Assembly: GCA_020853405.1 (NCBI GenBank) | Contig: JADYYZ010000329.1 | Span: 1-5,799 of the forward strand | Origin: Acetobacteraceae bacterium | GTDB lineage: Bacteria; Pseudomonadota; Alphaproteobacteria; Acetobacterales; Acetobacteraceae | Length of the DNA stretch: 5,799 nucleotides | Reading direction: 5' to 3' | Part shown: positions 1 to 5,309 of the stretch, piece after piece | Layout of the letters: each line of letters starts with the position of its first letter | How positions within the stretch are numbered: the first letter of the stretch is position 1 | Notes under the pieces: generated by a model | Database searches by the model: none | Told to the model about the DNA's origin: nothing | Seen by the model: the letters and a program-made list of their open reading frames with translations, nothing else | Made by a program: the position numbers and the translations under genes

Positions 1-93
1 ACTCGCATGCAGGAACGGCGTCACTTCGCACGGCACCAGGCCGCCCGGCGCGCGCCGCGACCTCTGCCGCCCCGGGGGTGGGAGATTGGCTGA
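1..93 (+). CDS. Possible C-terminal end of an upstream gene (partial, uncertain)
   Basis: Frame 1 is open from the left edge to a TGA at 91-93, which would overlap the TTG start of the ABC ATPase by 8 nt. The 30 residues are arginine-rich (starting TRMQERRHFARHQ and ending GWEIG). This would suit the cytoplasmic tail of an ABC permease, the gene expected just before this kind of ATPase. The evidence is weak: the piece is short, frame 2 is also open throughout and has at least as strong a G/C bias at third positions, and one minus-strand frame is open too. No family can be recognised from this fragment. Confidence 0.28.
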   Translation, partial: TRMQERRHFARHQAARRAPRPLPPRGWEIG

Positions 94-1168
94 GCTGCTG
101 CTTTCCGGCCTGACCAGGCGCTTCGGCGACACGATTGCCCTCGACCAGGTCAGCCTGGAGATCGCCGACGGCGCGCTGGTGACGCTGCTCGGCCCCTCCG
201 GCTGCGGCAAGACCACCACGCTGCGCCTGATCGCCGGCTTCATCGATCCCGATGCCGGCAGCATCCACCTGCATGGCAGGCTGATCAGCGAGCCGGGCAG
301 GTCGCTGCCGCCCGAGGACCGCAACATGGCCATGATCTTCCAATCATATGCCTTGTGGCCGCATATGACGGTGGCCGAGAATATCGGCTACGGCCTGCGC
401 CTGCGCCGGCTGGGCCGGGCCGAGGTGGAGGGGCGGGTGCGGCGCATGCTGGACGTGGTGCGGCTCGACGGCATCGCCGATCGCTACCCGGCCGAGCTTT
501 CCGGCGGCCAGCAGCAGCGCGTGGCGCTGGCCCGCGCCATGGTGGTGGAGCCCCAGACCCTGCTGCTCGACGAGCCGCTGTCCAACCTCGATGCCGGCCT
601 GCGCGAGGAGATGCGCTTCGAGATCCGAAGGCTGCACGATGCGTTCCGAACCACCAGCGTCTATGTCACCCACGACCAGATCGAGGCGATGACCACCGCT
701 GACCAGATCGTGGTGATGAACCACGGCCGCATCGAGCAGGCGGGCCCCCCCGAGGAGGTGTTCGCCCGGCCCGACAGTGCGTTCGTCGCGCAGTTCCTGG
801 GCGGCACCAACCTGCTGCGCGGCCGGCACCAGGGCGGCGGCCTGGTCCGCTTCGACGGCTTCACCCTGCGCTCCGGGTCGGGCCGGCTGGGGCAGGGCGA
901 GACCGCGCTCAGCATCCGCCCGCACGAGATCCGGCTGGTCGGGACAGCGCGCCAGGGCGAGCAGAACGTGCTGCCGGCGCGGGTGCTGCGCACCACCTTC
1001 CTGGGCGCGACCCGCGACGTATGGGCGGAGGTCGAGCTGGGGGGCGGGGCGTGCGAGGCGCCCGCACCGGTCTTTCGCGTGAGCCTTCCGGCCGGGGTAC
1101 CGGTCGCCACCGGCGAGCACATCGACCTGTTCCTGCCGCCCGAGCATTGCCGGGCGCTGGCGCGATGA
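86..1168 (+). CDS. ABC transporter ATP-binding protein, FbpC/PotA/UgpC-like
   Basis: This 360-residue ATPase would energise an ABC importer from the cytoplasmic face of the inner membrane. All nucleotide-binding motifs are present in order: Walker A GPSGCGKT (36-43), Q-loop Q86, signature LSGGQ (138-142), Walker B LLLDEP (159-164), D-loop SNLDA (166-170) and the switch histidine H196. Residues about 240-350 form a TOBE-like regulatory region with the typical IRPHEI block (277-282). The length matches the family (about 350-370). The WPHMTVAENI stretch and overall layout resemble ATPases for ferric iron, polyamine, phosphonate or glycerol-3-phosphate uptake; the substrate cannot be told from this subunit. 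The start is a TTG: no ATG, GTG or TTG lies in frame upstream within the window, and starting here gives the usual short lead-in to the GLTRRFG strand. A G-rich run at 74-82 may serve as the ribosome site. The permease and binding-protein genes are presumably to the left. Its stop overlaps the next gene's ATG. Confidence 0.95.
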   Translation: MAELLLSGLTRRFGDTIALDQVSLEIADGALVTLLGPSGCGKTTTLRLIAGFIDPDAGSIHLHGRLISEPGRSLPPEDRNMAMIFQSYALWPHMTVAENIGYGLRLRRLGRAEVEGRVRRMLDVVRLDGIADRYPAELSGGQQQRVALARAMVVEPQTLLLDEPLSNLDAGLREEMRFEIRRLHDAFRTTSVYVTHDQIEAMTTADQIVVMNHGRIEQAGPPEEVFARPDSAFVAQFLGGTNLLRGRHQGGGLVRFDGFTLRSGSGRLGQGETALSIRPHEIRLVGTARQGEQNVLPARVLRTTFLGATRDVWAEVELGGGACEAPAPVFRVSLPAGVPVATGEHIDLFLPPEHCRALAR

Positions 1169-2118
1169 GAGGCAGCGCCCGCGTCGCCGGCGTGCTGGCC
1201 GGCATCTGCCTCGGTGCCCTGGCCACAGAGGCGGCGGCGCAGGGGCGCGCGCCGGAAGGGCGCTGGCGTGCCGAGGAGCGCTGCGAGGGCAGCAGCACCA
1301 GCCGGAGCTTCATCCTCAGCAGCGACGGCGCGATGCTGACCGCCCGCATGCCCGGTCCCGACGTGAACAGTTTCGGCGCCATCATCGGCTTCGCGCCGCT
1401 GCTGCCGGGCGGCCGCTTCTCGATCGACATCTCACTCGGGGGATCGGATGCGAAATCGACCTATACCGGCCGGGTCCACGACAACCGCAGCATCAGCAGC
1501 GACGGCGGCGCCTGGTCCGGCTCCAACTTCCGTCCCTGCCGGCTGAGCGCGACCTGGCTTGGCCCGCTGCCGACGGCAGGCGGCCGCGCGCCCGCTGCCG
1601 CGGGCCGCACCACCGCCGGCCGGCCCGAACAGATCACCGGCCCGACCAGTGCCGGGCGGCCGGAGCCGATCCCCCGCCAGCAATCGGGGCCGACCAGCGC
1701 CGGCCGCCCGGAACCCGCGCCTGCGCCGGCGCCTCAGCCCGTGCCCGCGCCCGTACCCGCGCCCGTACCCGCGCCGGCGCGCCAGCCTCCGGCCGCTGCC
1801 GCCGCGCTGCCGCCTTGCGAGGATGCCGGCCCGGCGCCGAGCGCGCTCGGCGCCGATGGCATCTGGCGGCCCACCTGCACGCCGCGCAGCGGCGCCGCCG
1901 CGCGTCCCGCGCCGCCTCCCGCGACCGCGCTGCCTCCCGCGGCGACGCCCCCCGTACGCCAGCCGGCCCCATCCGCCGGCACCACCACCGGCACCACCAC
2001 CGGCACGGGCGAGGCCGACCAGCTGCGCCGTCAGCTCGAGGAGGAGCGCGCGCGCCGCGAGGCAGCCGAACGCGCGCTGCGGCTGAACGAGGCGCTGGGC
2101 AGGCAAGGCAGGAACTGA
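1165..2118 (+). CDS. Exported Pro/Ala-rich repeat protein of unknown function with C-terminal coiled coil
   Basis: I do not recognise this 317-residue protein. The start at 1165 is chosen because its ATG overlaps the ATPase stop (ATGA) and gives a clean signal peptide: basic MRGSAR, a hydrophobic stretch at about 7-20, and probable cleavage after TEAAA-Q (about 25/26). An upstream in-frame start near 1021 would bury this signal. Residues 27-135 look like one small folded domain, rich in Ser/Gly and beta-type sequence, with two cysteines (C40, C125) that could form a disulfide. Residues 136-283 are a low-complexity linker: three AGRPE units (151-155, 163-167, 179-183), a PAPAP/VPAP tract (184-205), a segment with C218 and C238, and a TTTG repeat (273-282). 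Residues 284-312 are highly charged (LRRQLEEERARREAAERAL) and predicted to form a helix or coiled coil. No transmembrane segment follows the signal, so the product is probably periplasmic or wall-associated. Translational coupling to the ATPase suggests co-expression; a role in transport is unproven. Confidence 0.78.
   Translation: MRGSARVAGVLAGICLGALATEAAAQGRAPEGRWRAEERCEGSSTSRSFILSSDGAMLTARMPGPDVNSFGAIIGFAPLLPGGRFSIDISLGGSDAKSTYTGRVHDNRSISSDGGAWSGSNFRPCRLSATWLGPLPTAGGRAPAAAGRTTAGRPEQITGPTSAGRPEPIPRQQSGPTSAGRPEPAPAPAPQPVPAPVPAPVPAPARQPPAAAAALPPCEDAGPAPSALGADGIWRPTCTPRSGAAARPAPPPATALPPAATPPVRQPAPSAGTTTGTTTGTGEADQLRRQLEEERARREAAERALRLNEALGRQGRN
1609..1713 (+). repeat. Three imperfect (T/S)AGRPE protein repeats
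   Basis: Within the exported protein, T-A-G-R-P-E or S-A-G-R-P-E is encoded at 1612-1629, 1648-1665 and 1696-1713. The last two copies share a ten-residue unit, GPTSAGRPEP, at residues 159-168 and 175-184. Synonymous differences between the copies (for example GGG CGG CCG GAG against GGC CGC CCG GAA) suggest an older duplication under protein-level selection rather than fresh slippage. The spacing between units is uneven (12 and 16 residues). Confidence 0.8.
1741..1776 (+). repeat. 12-bp tandem repeat coding for VPAP x3
   Basis: Three consecutive 12-bp units (1741-1752, 1753-1764, 1765-1776) read Val-Pro-Ala-Pro with only two base changes between them (GTG against GTA in the first unit, CCC against CCG at the end of the last). 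It forms part of an extended Pro-Ala linker. Such near-identical units are prone to copy-number change by slippage without breaking the frame. Confidence 0.85.
1981..2010 (+). repeat. 12-bp tandem repeat coding for TTTG x2 plus a partial unit
   Basis: The unit ACCACCACCGGC occurs at 1981-1992 and again identically at 1993-2004, followed by a shortened ACGGGC. It codes for Thr-Thr-Thr-Gly twice and then Thr-Gly, just before the C-terminal charged helix of the exported protein. Confidence 0.85.
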
Positions 2119-2271
2119 TAGCTGGCGCACGAAGGTTTCACCTTCGTGCCCGCAGGCGCCGGCGCCTCGCTTGGCTCGCCGCCTTGCAGCGGCGCTGCTC
2201 CGCAGCAGGGGCGGCGGGCCGCATTCGCGGCCTCGGCACGAGTCGACAACCCGTGCCGCTGCTATGAGGCG
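2119..2271. other. Convergent intergenic region tiled with inverted repeats
   Basis: This 153-bp gap separates convergent genes and I see no convincing gene in it. Inverted repeats follow one another almost without pause: 2127-2149 (10-bp stem), 2154-2167 (a 14-bp perfect palindrome centred on GGCGCCGGCGCC), 2177-2194 (6-bp stem, 6-nt loop), 2194-2206 (5-bp stem, 3-nt loop), 2217-2232 (6-bp stem GGCCGC/GCGGCC, 4-nt loop) and 2234-2258 (7-bp stem CGGCACG/CGTGCCG, 11-nt loop). It may hold bidirectional termination signals, a dispersed palindromic repeat or a structured RNA. Short stems arise easily in GC-rich DNA, so only the first is individually strong. Confidence 0.5.
2127..2149. terminator. 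10-bp hairpin after the exported-protein gene; possible terminator
   Basis: GCACGAAGGT pairs perfectly with ACCTTCGTGC around a 3-nt TTC loop. It begins 8 nt after the TGA stop of the exported-protein gene, where an intrinsic terminator would sit. No run of T follows on either strand, so it is not a canonical rho-independent terminator. It may act as a U-tract-less terminator, an mRNA 3' end stabiliser, or the first arm of the larger inverted-repeat cluster that follows. Confidence 0.5.
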
Positions 2272-3549
2272 CTACCGGTAGACCAGGTCGCGCGTGAACA
2301 GCGTGATCGCCGGCACATAGGTGATCACCATCAGGCAGGCCAGCACCACCGCGATGAAGGTGCCAAGATAGCGCATCATGCGGTCGATGCTGGTGCCCGC
2401 CACCTGGCAGGCGGCGAACAGGTTGACGCCGAACGGCGGCGTGATCATGCCAAGCGCCAGATTGACCACCATGATGGTGCCGAAATGCACCGGGTCGATC
2501 CCGAACTTCTCGGCCGCGCTGGCCAGGATCGGCGCCAGCACGATGATGCTGGCGCTGGTCTCGACGAACATCCCGACCACGAACAGGAACAGGTTCACGC
2601 CCAGCAGGTACCAGTGCGGGCCGTTGAACACCTCGACCATCCAGGCCGCCGCCATGTCCGGGATGCCCTGGCGGTTCAGCAGCCAGCTGAACAGCGCGGC
2701 GCAGGCGATGATGAACATGATCACGCTGCTGCTGATCACGCTCCGGCGGAAGATCGGGTAGAGATCGCGCGGCATCAGTTCGCGGTGGATGCCCATGCCG
2801 ATCAGCAGCGCATAGACGACCGCCACCACCGAAGCCTCGGTCGGCGTGGTGATGCCGCCATAGATGCCGCCGAGCACGATCACCGGCATCAGCAACGCCC
2901 AGAACGCCTGCGTGGCGGAACGCAGCACCGGCAGCCGGCCCTGGCCGTCGGCCTTGCCCCAGCCATTGATGCGGCACCAGATCAGCACCACCGCCATCAT
3001 GCTGCCGCCGATCACCACGCCCGGCCCGAAGCCGCTGATGAACAGTTCCGGAATCGAGGTCTGGGTGGCGACCCCGTACAGGATCATCGGAATCGAGGGC
3101 GGGATGATCACCCCCAGTTCGGCAGCGCTTGCCTGCAGGCTCGCTGCGAACGCCACCGGGTAGCCGTGCTTCACCAGCGCCGGGATCAGGATCGTGCCGA
3201 TCGCGAACGTGGTGGCGACCGAACTGCCGCTGATCGCCGCGAAGATCATGCAGGTCAGCACGCAGGTCGTGGCAAGCCCGCCCTGCACGCCGCCCACCAG
3301 CGACTTCGCGAACTCGACCAGGCGCCGCGAAATCCCGCCGACATCCATCAGGTTGCCGGCAAGGATGAAGAACGGGATGGCCGCCAGCGGAAAGCGATCG
3401 AGGGCGACGAAGACCTGCTGGGCGGCGACGATCAGCGGGAAGCGCGTGTAGAACTCGAGCCCGACCAGGGCGGCGATGCCGATCGCGATCGCCACCGGCA
3501 CGCTGGCGGCGAACAGTACCAGCATGACCGCGAGCATGACGCCGCTCAT
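2272..3549 (-). CDS. dctM: TRAP transporter large membrane subunit, DctM family
   Basis: This 425-residue inner-membrane protein is the main transport subunit of a tripartite ATP-independent periplasmic (TRAP) transporter. It moves the solute across the membrane using an ion gradient. Length and motifs match the family: IPFFILAGNLM (58-68), SGSSVATTFAIGTILIP (107-123), LGVIIPPSIPMILYG (145-159), GGITTPTEAS (231-240), and a second-half repeat ending in ITPPFGVNLF (369-378). The two TP/PP-containing re-entrant loops reflect the inverted-repeat fold of ion-transporter superfamily members. Most of the protein is hydrophobic, consistent with 11-12 helices. The start at 3549 gives the normal N-terminus MSGVMLAVML; M5 is a possible alternative. 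A weak GGGCGGGG run precedes it. It is the last gene of the dctP-dctQ-dctM operon, 42 nt after dctQ, and ends in TAG facing the convergent exported-protein gene. The substrate is set by DctP, not by this subunit. Confidence 0.97.
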   Translation of the reverse strand: MSGVMLAVMLVLFAASVPVAIAIGIAALVGLEFYTRFPLIVAAQQVFVALDRFPLAAIPFFILAGNLMDVGGISRRLVEFAKSLVGGVQGGLATTCVLTCMIFAAISGSSVATTFAIGTILIPALVKHGYPVAFAASLQASAAELGVIIPPSIPMILYGVATQTSIPELFISGFGPGVVIGGSMMAVVLIWCRINGWGKADGQGRLPVLRSATQAFWALLMPVIVLGGIYGGITTPTEASVVAVVYALLIGMGIHRELMPRDLYPIFRRSVISSSVIMFIIACAALFSWLLNRQGIPDMAAAWMVEVFNGPHWYLLGVNLFLFVVGMFVETSASIIVLAPILASAAEKFGIDPVHFGTIMVVNLALGMITPPFGVNLFAACQVAGTSIDRMMRYLGTFIAVVLACLMVITYVPAITLFTRDLVYR

Positions 3550-3591
3550 GCAGCGCCCCGCCCGTGTGCCGGCATCGGCGCTGGGATCACG

Positions 3592-4092
3592 CTAGACCGC
3601 CGCATCGAGCTCGCTCGACCTGCGGTCGAGGAAATGCGCGAGCGCGCCGATCAGCGTGAACAGCGCCCCGACCGGGATCGCCGCGTAGCCCCAGGCGATG
3701 GAGATCTCGAGCCCTGCCATGCTCTGGAACTTCACGCGCTCGGCCATCGCCCAGCCGAACCACAGCAGCACGCCCATGAAGGCCAGGGTGGCGACCAGCG
3801 TCACCGCCTCCAGCACGCGTCGCAGGGCGCCGCGCGACAGGCGGTGCGCGATGTCGATGGAAACCAGCGCGCCTTCCCGCACGGCGCCGGCGAGCCCCAG
3901 CAGCACCATCCAGACCAGCGCCACGCGCACCAGCGCCTCGCTCCAGGGCGAGGGCTGGTCGAGCACGAAGCGGGCCAGCACCTGCCAGGCACCGGCACCG
4001 ACCGCCACCGCCATCGCGAGGCAGGCGGCCACCAGCGCCAGGCGCGTGGTGAACCCGTCGAGCGCCAGCAGCGCGGCGCGTGCCGCGGTCAC
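3592..4092 (-). CDS. dctQ: TRAP transporter small membrane subunit, DctQ family
   Basis: This 166-residue protein is the small four-helix subunit that pairs with DctM in the inner membrane and helps dock the binding protein. Hydrophobic segments lie at about 17-38, 53-72, 93-116 and 132-153. Family hallmarks include the PSPWSEALVR stretch (47-56), VWMVLLGLAGAVREGALVSID (60-80, with the conserved R/E-G and ID) and the WGYAAIPVG segment (134-142). The start is GTG at 4092, overlapping the TGA stop of dctP by 4 nt (GTGA). This indicates translational coupling; only a weak GGG stands upstream as a ribosome site. It ends in TAG, 42 nt before dctM. DctQ proteins are poorly conserved in sequence, so the call leans on size, helix count, these motifs and position between dctP and dctM. 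Confidence 0.94.
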   Translation of the reverse strand: MTAARAALLALDGFTTRLALVAACLAMAVAVGAGAWQVLARFVLDQPSPWSEALVRVALVWMVLLGLAGAVREGALVSIDIAHRLSRGALRRVLEAVTLVATLAFMGVLLWFGWAMAERVKFQSMAGLEISIAWGYAAIPVGALFTLIGALAHFLDRRSSELDAAV

Positions 4093-5063
4093 TGCCCGAA
4101 TTTGCGGATGCGTTCGATCAGGGCGGGGTCGAACTGCTGGGCATAGGCCTGGAAGGCAGGCGCCAGCGCCGCCTGGAAGGCAGCGGTATCGACCGTGGTC
4201 TGCACCGTCATGCCGCGTCGGCGCAGCTCCTCGACGCCGGTCTGTTCGTCGGAGGTGACCTTGTCGCGGTTGGTCTTGGCGGCGGCCGCGGCGGCCTGCT
4301 GGAAGATCGCCTTGTCGGCGGCATTGAGGCCGTTCCAGAAGGCCGGGTTGCCGATCATGATTGCCGGCGAATAGACGTGGCGCGTCAGCGACAGGTATTT
4401 CTGCACCTGGTTCAGGTTGTTGGAGACGATCACCGGGATCGGGTTCTCCTGCCCGTCGACCGTGCCCTGCTGCAGCGCCGGCACCAGCTCGCTGAAGGCC
4501 ATCGGGGTCGGCAGCGCGCCCAGCGTGCTGAAGGCGCGCATATGCACCGGGTTCTCCATGGTCCGCACCTTCAGCCCGCGCACGTCGGCCGGCGTCGTGA
4601 CCTCGCGCCGGCTGTTGGTGAGGTTGCGGAAGCCGTTTTCCATCCAGACCACGCCGATCAGGCCGCGCGCCGGGAACTTGGCCAGCAGCTCCTGGCCGAT
4701 CGGGCCATCGAGCACCGCGCGGGCATGGGCGTAGTCGCGGAACAGGAAGGGGATATCGAGCACCAGCGTCTCGGGCACGAAGTTGCCGACCGGGCCGGTC
4801 GAGGTGATGGTGAATTCCTGGGTGCCGATCTGGGTTGCCTCGATCGCCTCGCGCTCGTTGTCGTTGCGCTGGATGGTGACGCGATAGCGGCCGTTCGACA
4901 GGCGCTCGACCGCCTCCTTGAAGGCGACCGCGCCGACGCCGTAATGGCTGGCCGCCGGCAGCGGATGGGTCAGCGTCACGGTGGTCTGCGCGGCGGCGGG
5001 CTGGGCCACGAGCGGCGCGGCCAGGCCGAAGCCGCCGGCGGCAAGAAGGGCGCGACGAAGCAT
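4089..5063 (-). CDS. dctP: TRAP transporter periplasmic solute-binding protein, DctP family
   Basis: This 324-residue protein captures the solute in the periplasm and delivers it to DctQM. Residues 1-25/26 form a signal peptide (MLRRALLAAGG...QPAAAQ) with cleavage near AAA-Q. The twin arginine at 3-4 is followed by ALL, so Tat export is possible but the full consensus is missing. Family hallmarks follow: GFRNLTNSRR (144-153), the VRGLKVRTMENPV block (161-173), TPMAFSELVPALQQGTVDGQ (186-205) with ENP at 206-208, and QKYLSLTRHVYSP (221-233). R167 in KVRTMENP corresponds to the arginine that salt-bridges the ligand carboxylate in this family, so an organic acid (dicarboxylate, sugar acid or similar) is the likely substrate; the exact one is unknown. 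The frame stays open upstream to 5252, but 5063 is chosen because it has a strong GGAGG at 8-nt spacing and starts directly at the signal peptide. It is first in the operon and overlaps dctQ by 4 nt. Confidence 0.97.
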   Translation of the reverse strand: MLRRALLAAGGFGLAAPLVAQPAAAQTTVTLTHPLPAASHYGVGAVAFKEAVERLSNGRYRVTIQRNDNEREAIEATQIGTQEFTITSTGPVGNFVPETLVLDIPFLFRDYAHARAVLDGPIGQELLAKFPARGLIGVVWMENGFRNLTNSRREVTTPADVRGLKVRTMENPVHMRAFSTLGALPTPMAFSELVPALQQGTVDGQENPIPVIVSNNLNQVQKYLSLTRHVYSPAIMIGNPAFWNGLNAADKAIFQQAAAAAAKTNRDKVTSDEQTGVEELRRRGMTVQTTVDTAAFQAALAPAFQAYAQQFDPALIERIRKFGQ

Positions 5064-5070
5064 GCAGGGA

Positions 5071-5077
5071 TCCTCCC
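5071..5077 (-). promoter_or_regulatory. Ribosome binding site of dctP
   Basis: On the minus strand GGGAGGA lies upstream of the ATG at 5063-5061, leaving 8 nt between the GGAGG core and the start codon. It is the best Shine-Dalgarno match in the window and decides the dctP start in favour of 5063 over the longer open frame. Confidence 0.88.
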
Positions 5078-5086
5078 GAACGTTCT

Positions 5087-5104
5087 GGGCGGGGCGACCC
5101 GCCC
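5087..5104 (-). promoter_or_regulatory. GC-only hairpin in the dctP leader
   Basis: GGGCGGG (5087-5093) pairs perfectly with CCCGCCC (5098-5104), leaving a 4-nt loop (TCGC in the minus-strand transcript). If transcription starts from the promoter candidate at 5118-5146, this stem lies in the 5' untranslated leader, about 10 nt upstream of the ribosome site. It may affect leader stability or ribosome loading. No slippery run or T tract follows, so attenuation is not indicated. A GAACGTTC palindrome (5078-5085) sits between it and the ribosome site. Confidence 0.45.
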
Positions 5105-5117
5105 CACGTTTCGCCCG

Positions 5118-5146
5118 ACCATAGGGGCGGGCCAAGGCAGGTTCAA
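5118..5146 (-). promoter_or_regulatory. Candidate sigma-70-type promoter of the dctPQM operon
   Basis: On the minus strand TTGAAC (5146-5141, four of six match to TTGACA) is followed by 17 nt and TATGGT (5123-5118, four of six match to TATAAT). The spacing is ideal and the boxes are the most AT-rich points of the local sequence. Transcription would start near 5111, giving a leader of roughly 48 nt with a good ribosome site. No experimental support is available. Confidence 0.5.
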
Positions 5147-5155
5147 TCCGCGGCG

Positions 5156-5176
5156 ATGCCATGGCACCCCTGGCAT
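5156..5176. promoter_or_regulatory. Dyad of TGCCA/TGGCA half-sites upstream of the dctP promoter; possible operator
   Basis: ATGCCA (5156-5161) and TGGCAT (5171-5176) form an inverted repeat with a 9-nt spacer. A third TGGCA (5162-5166) abuts the first half-site, giving the perfect palindrome TGCCATGGCA at 5157-5166. The cluster lies about 10 bp upstream of the -35 box of the dctPQM promoter candidate, a usual position for an activator or repressor site. No regulator gene is visible in the window, so the binding protein is unknown. Confidence 0.4.
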
Positions 5177-5202
5177 GATTGCAGGGGAGGGCGACGCGGT
5201 CC

Positions 5203-5224
5203 GCCGGTCCGCTGGCAGACCGGC
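5203..5224. promoter_or_regulatory. 7-bp inverted repeat upstream of the methyltransferase promoter; possible operator
   Basis: GCCGGTC (5203-5209) and GACCGGC (5218-5224) form a perfect 7-bp inverted repeat with an 8-nt spacer, 22 bp in all. It lies about 30 bp upstream of the -35 box of the methyltransferase promoter candidate. Its size suits a dimeric helix-turn-helix regulator, but it could be a chance dyad in GC-rich DNA. Confidence 0.35.
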
Positions 5225-5255
5225 CGAGGCACGGCCCCCCGGGGCAGCGCACCCC

Positions 5256-5284
5256 TTGTACCCGGGCGCGGCATCGGCTAAATA
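5256..5284 (+). promoter_or_regulatory. Candidate promoter of the methyltransferase gene
   Basis: TTGTAC (5256-5261) is followed by exactly 17 nt and TAAATA (5279-5284). The hexamers are weak matches (about three of six each), but the GGCTAAATAAGG patch is a conspicuous AT-rich island in this region and the spacing is ideal. Transcription would start near 5291, leaving about 19 nt of leader with GGAGG inside it. Confidence 0.42.
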
Positions 5285-5300
5285 AGGTCCACTCTGCTGC

Positions 5301-5305
5301 GGAGG
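5301..5305 (+). promoter_or_regulatory. Ribosome binding site of the methyltransferase gene
   Basis: GGAGG stands 4 nt before the ATG at 5310, a slightly short but workable spacing. An in-frame TAA at 5283-5285 closes the frame upstream, so with this site the start at 5310 is well supported. M31 (ATG at 5400) is a weaker alternative. Confidence 0.75.
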
Positions 5306-5309
5306 CCCG

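Noticed and set aside
1021..1164. N-terminal extension of the exported protein to 1021
   Set aside because: It would overlap the ATPase gene by nearly 150 nt and put an Arg-rich stretch before the signal peptide; the ATGA start at 1165 is the standard coupled arrangement.
1432..2130. Minus-strand open frames opposite the exported-protein gene, and a 150-codon plus-strand frame at 1815-2267
   Set aside because: They are Arg/Gly/Ala low-complexity shadows without start signals. The 1165-2118 frame has the ATGA overlap, a signal peptide and structured regions.
2146..4146. A 666-codon plus-strand open frame opposite dctM and dctQ
   Set aside because: Its translation is His/Asp/Arg/Gln-rich low-complexity sequence with no hydrophobic core or recognisable domain. 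It is the antisense shadow of two clear TRAP membrane proteins in GC-rich DNA, where stop codons are rare.
5064..5252. N-terminal extension of dctP to a start at 5252
   Set aside because: The extra 63 residues would bury the signal peptide, run through the promoter candidate and ignore the strong GGAGG before 5063.
4080..5285. A 401-codon plus-strand open frame opposite dctP
   Set aside because: It mirrors the full dctP gene and has no domain signature or ribosome site; dctP itself has all family motifs.
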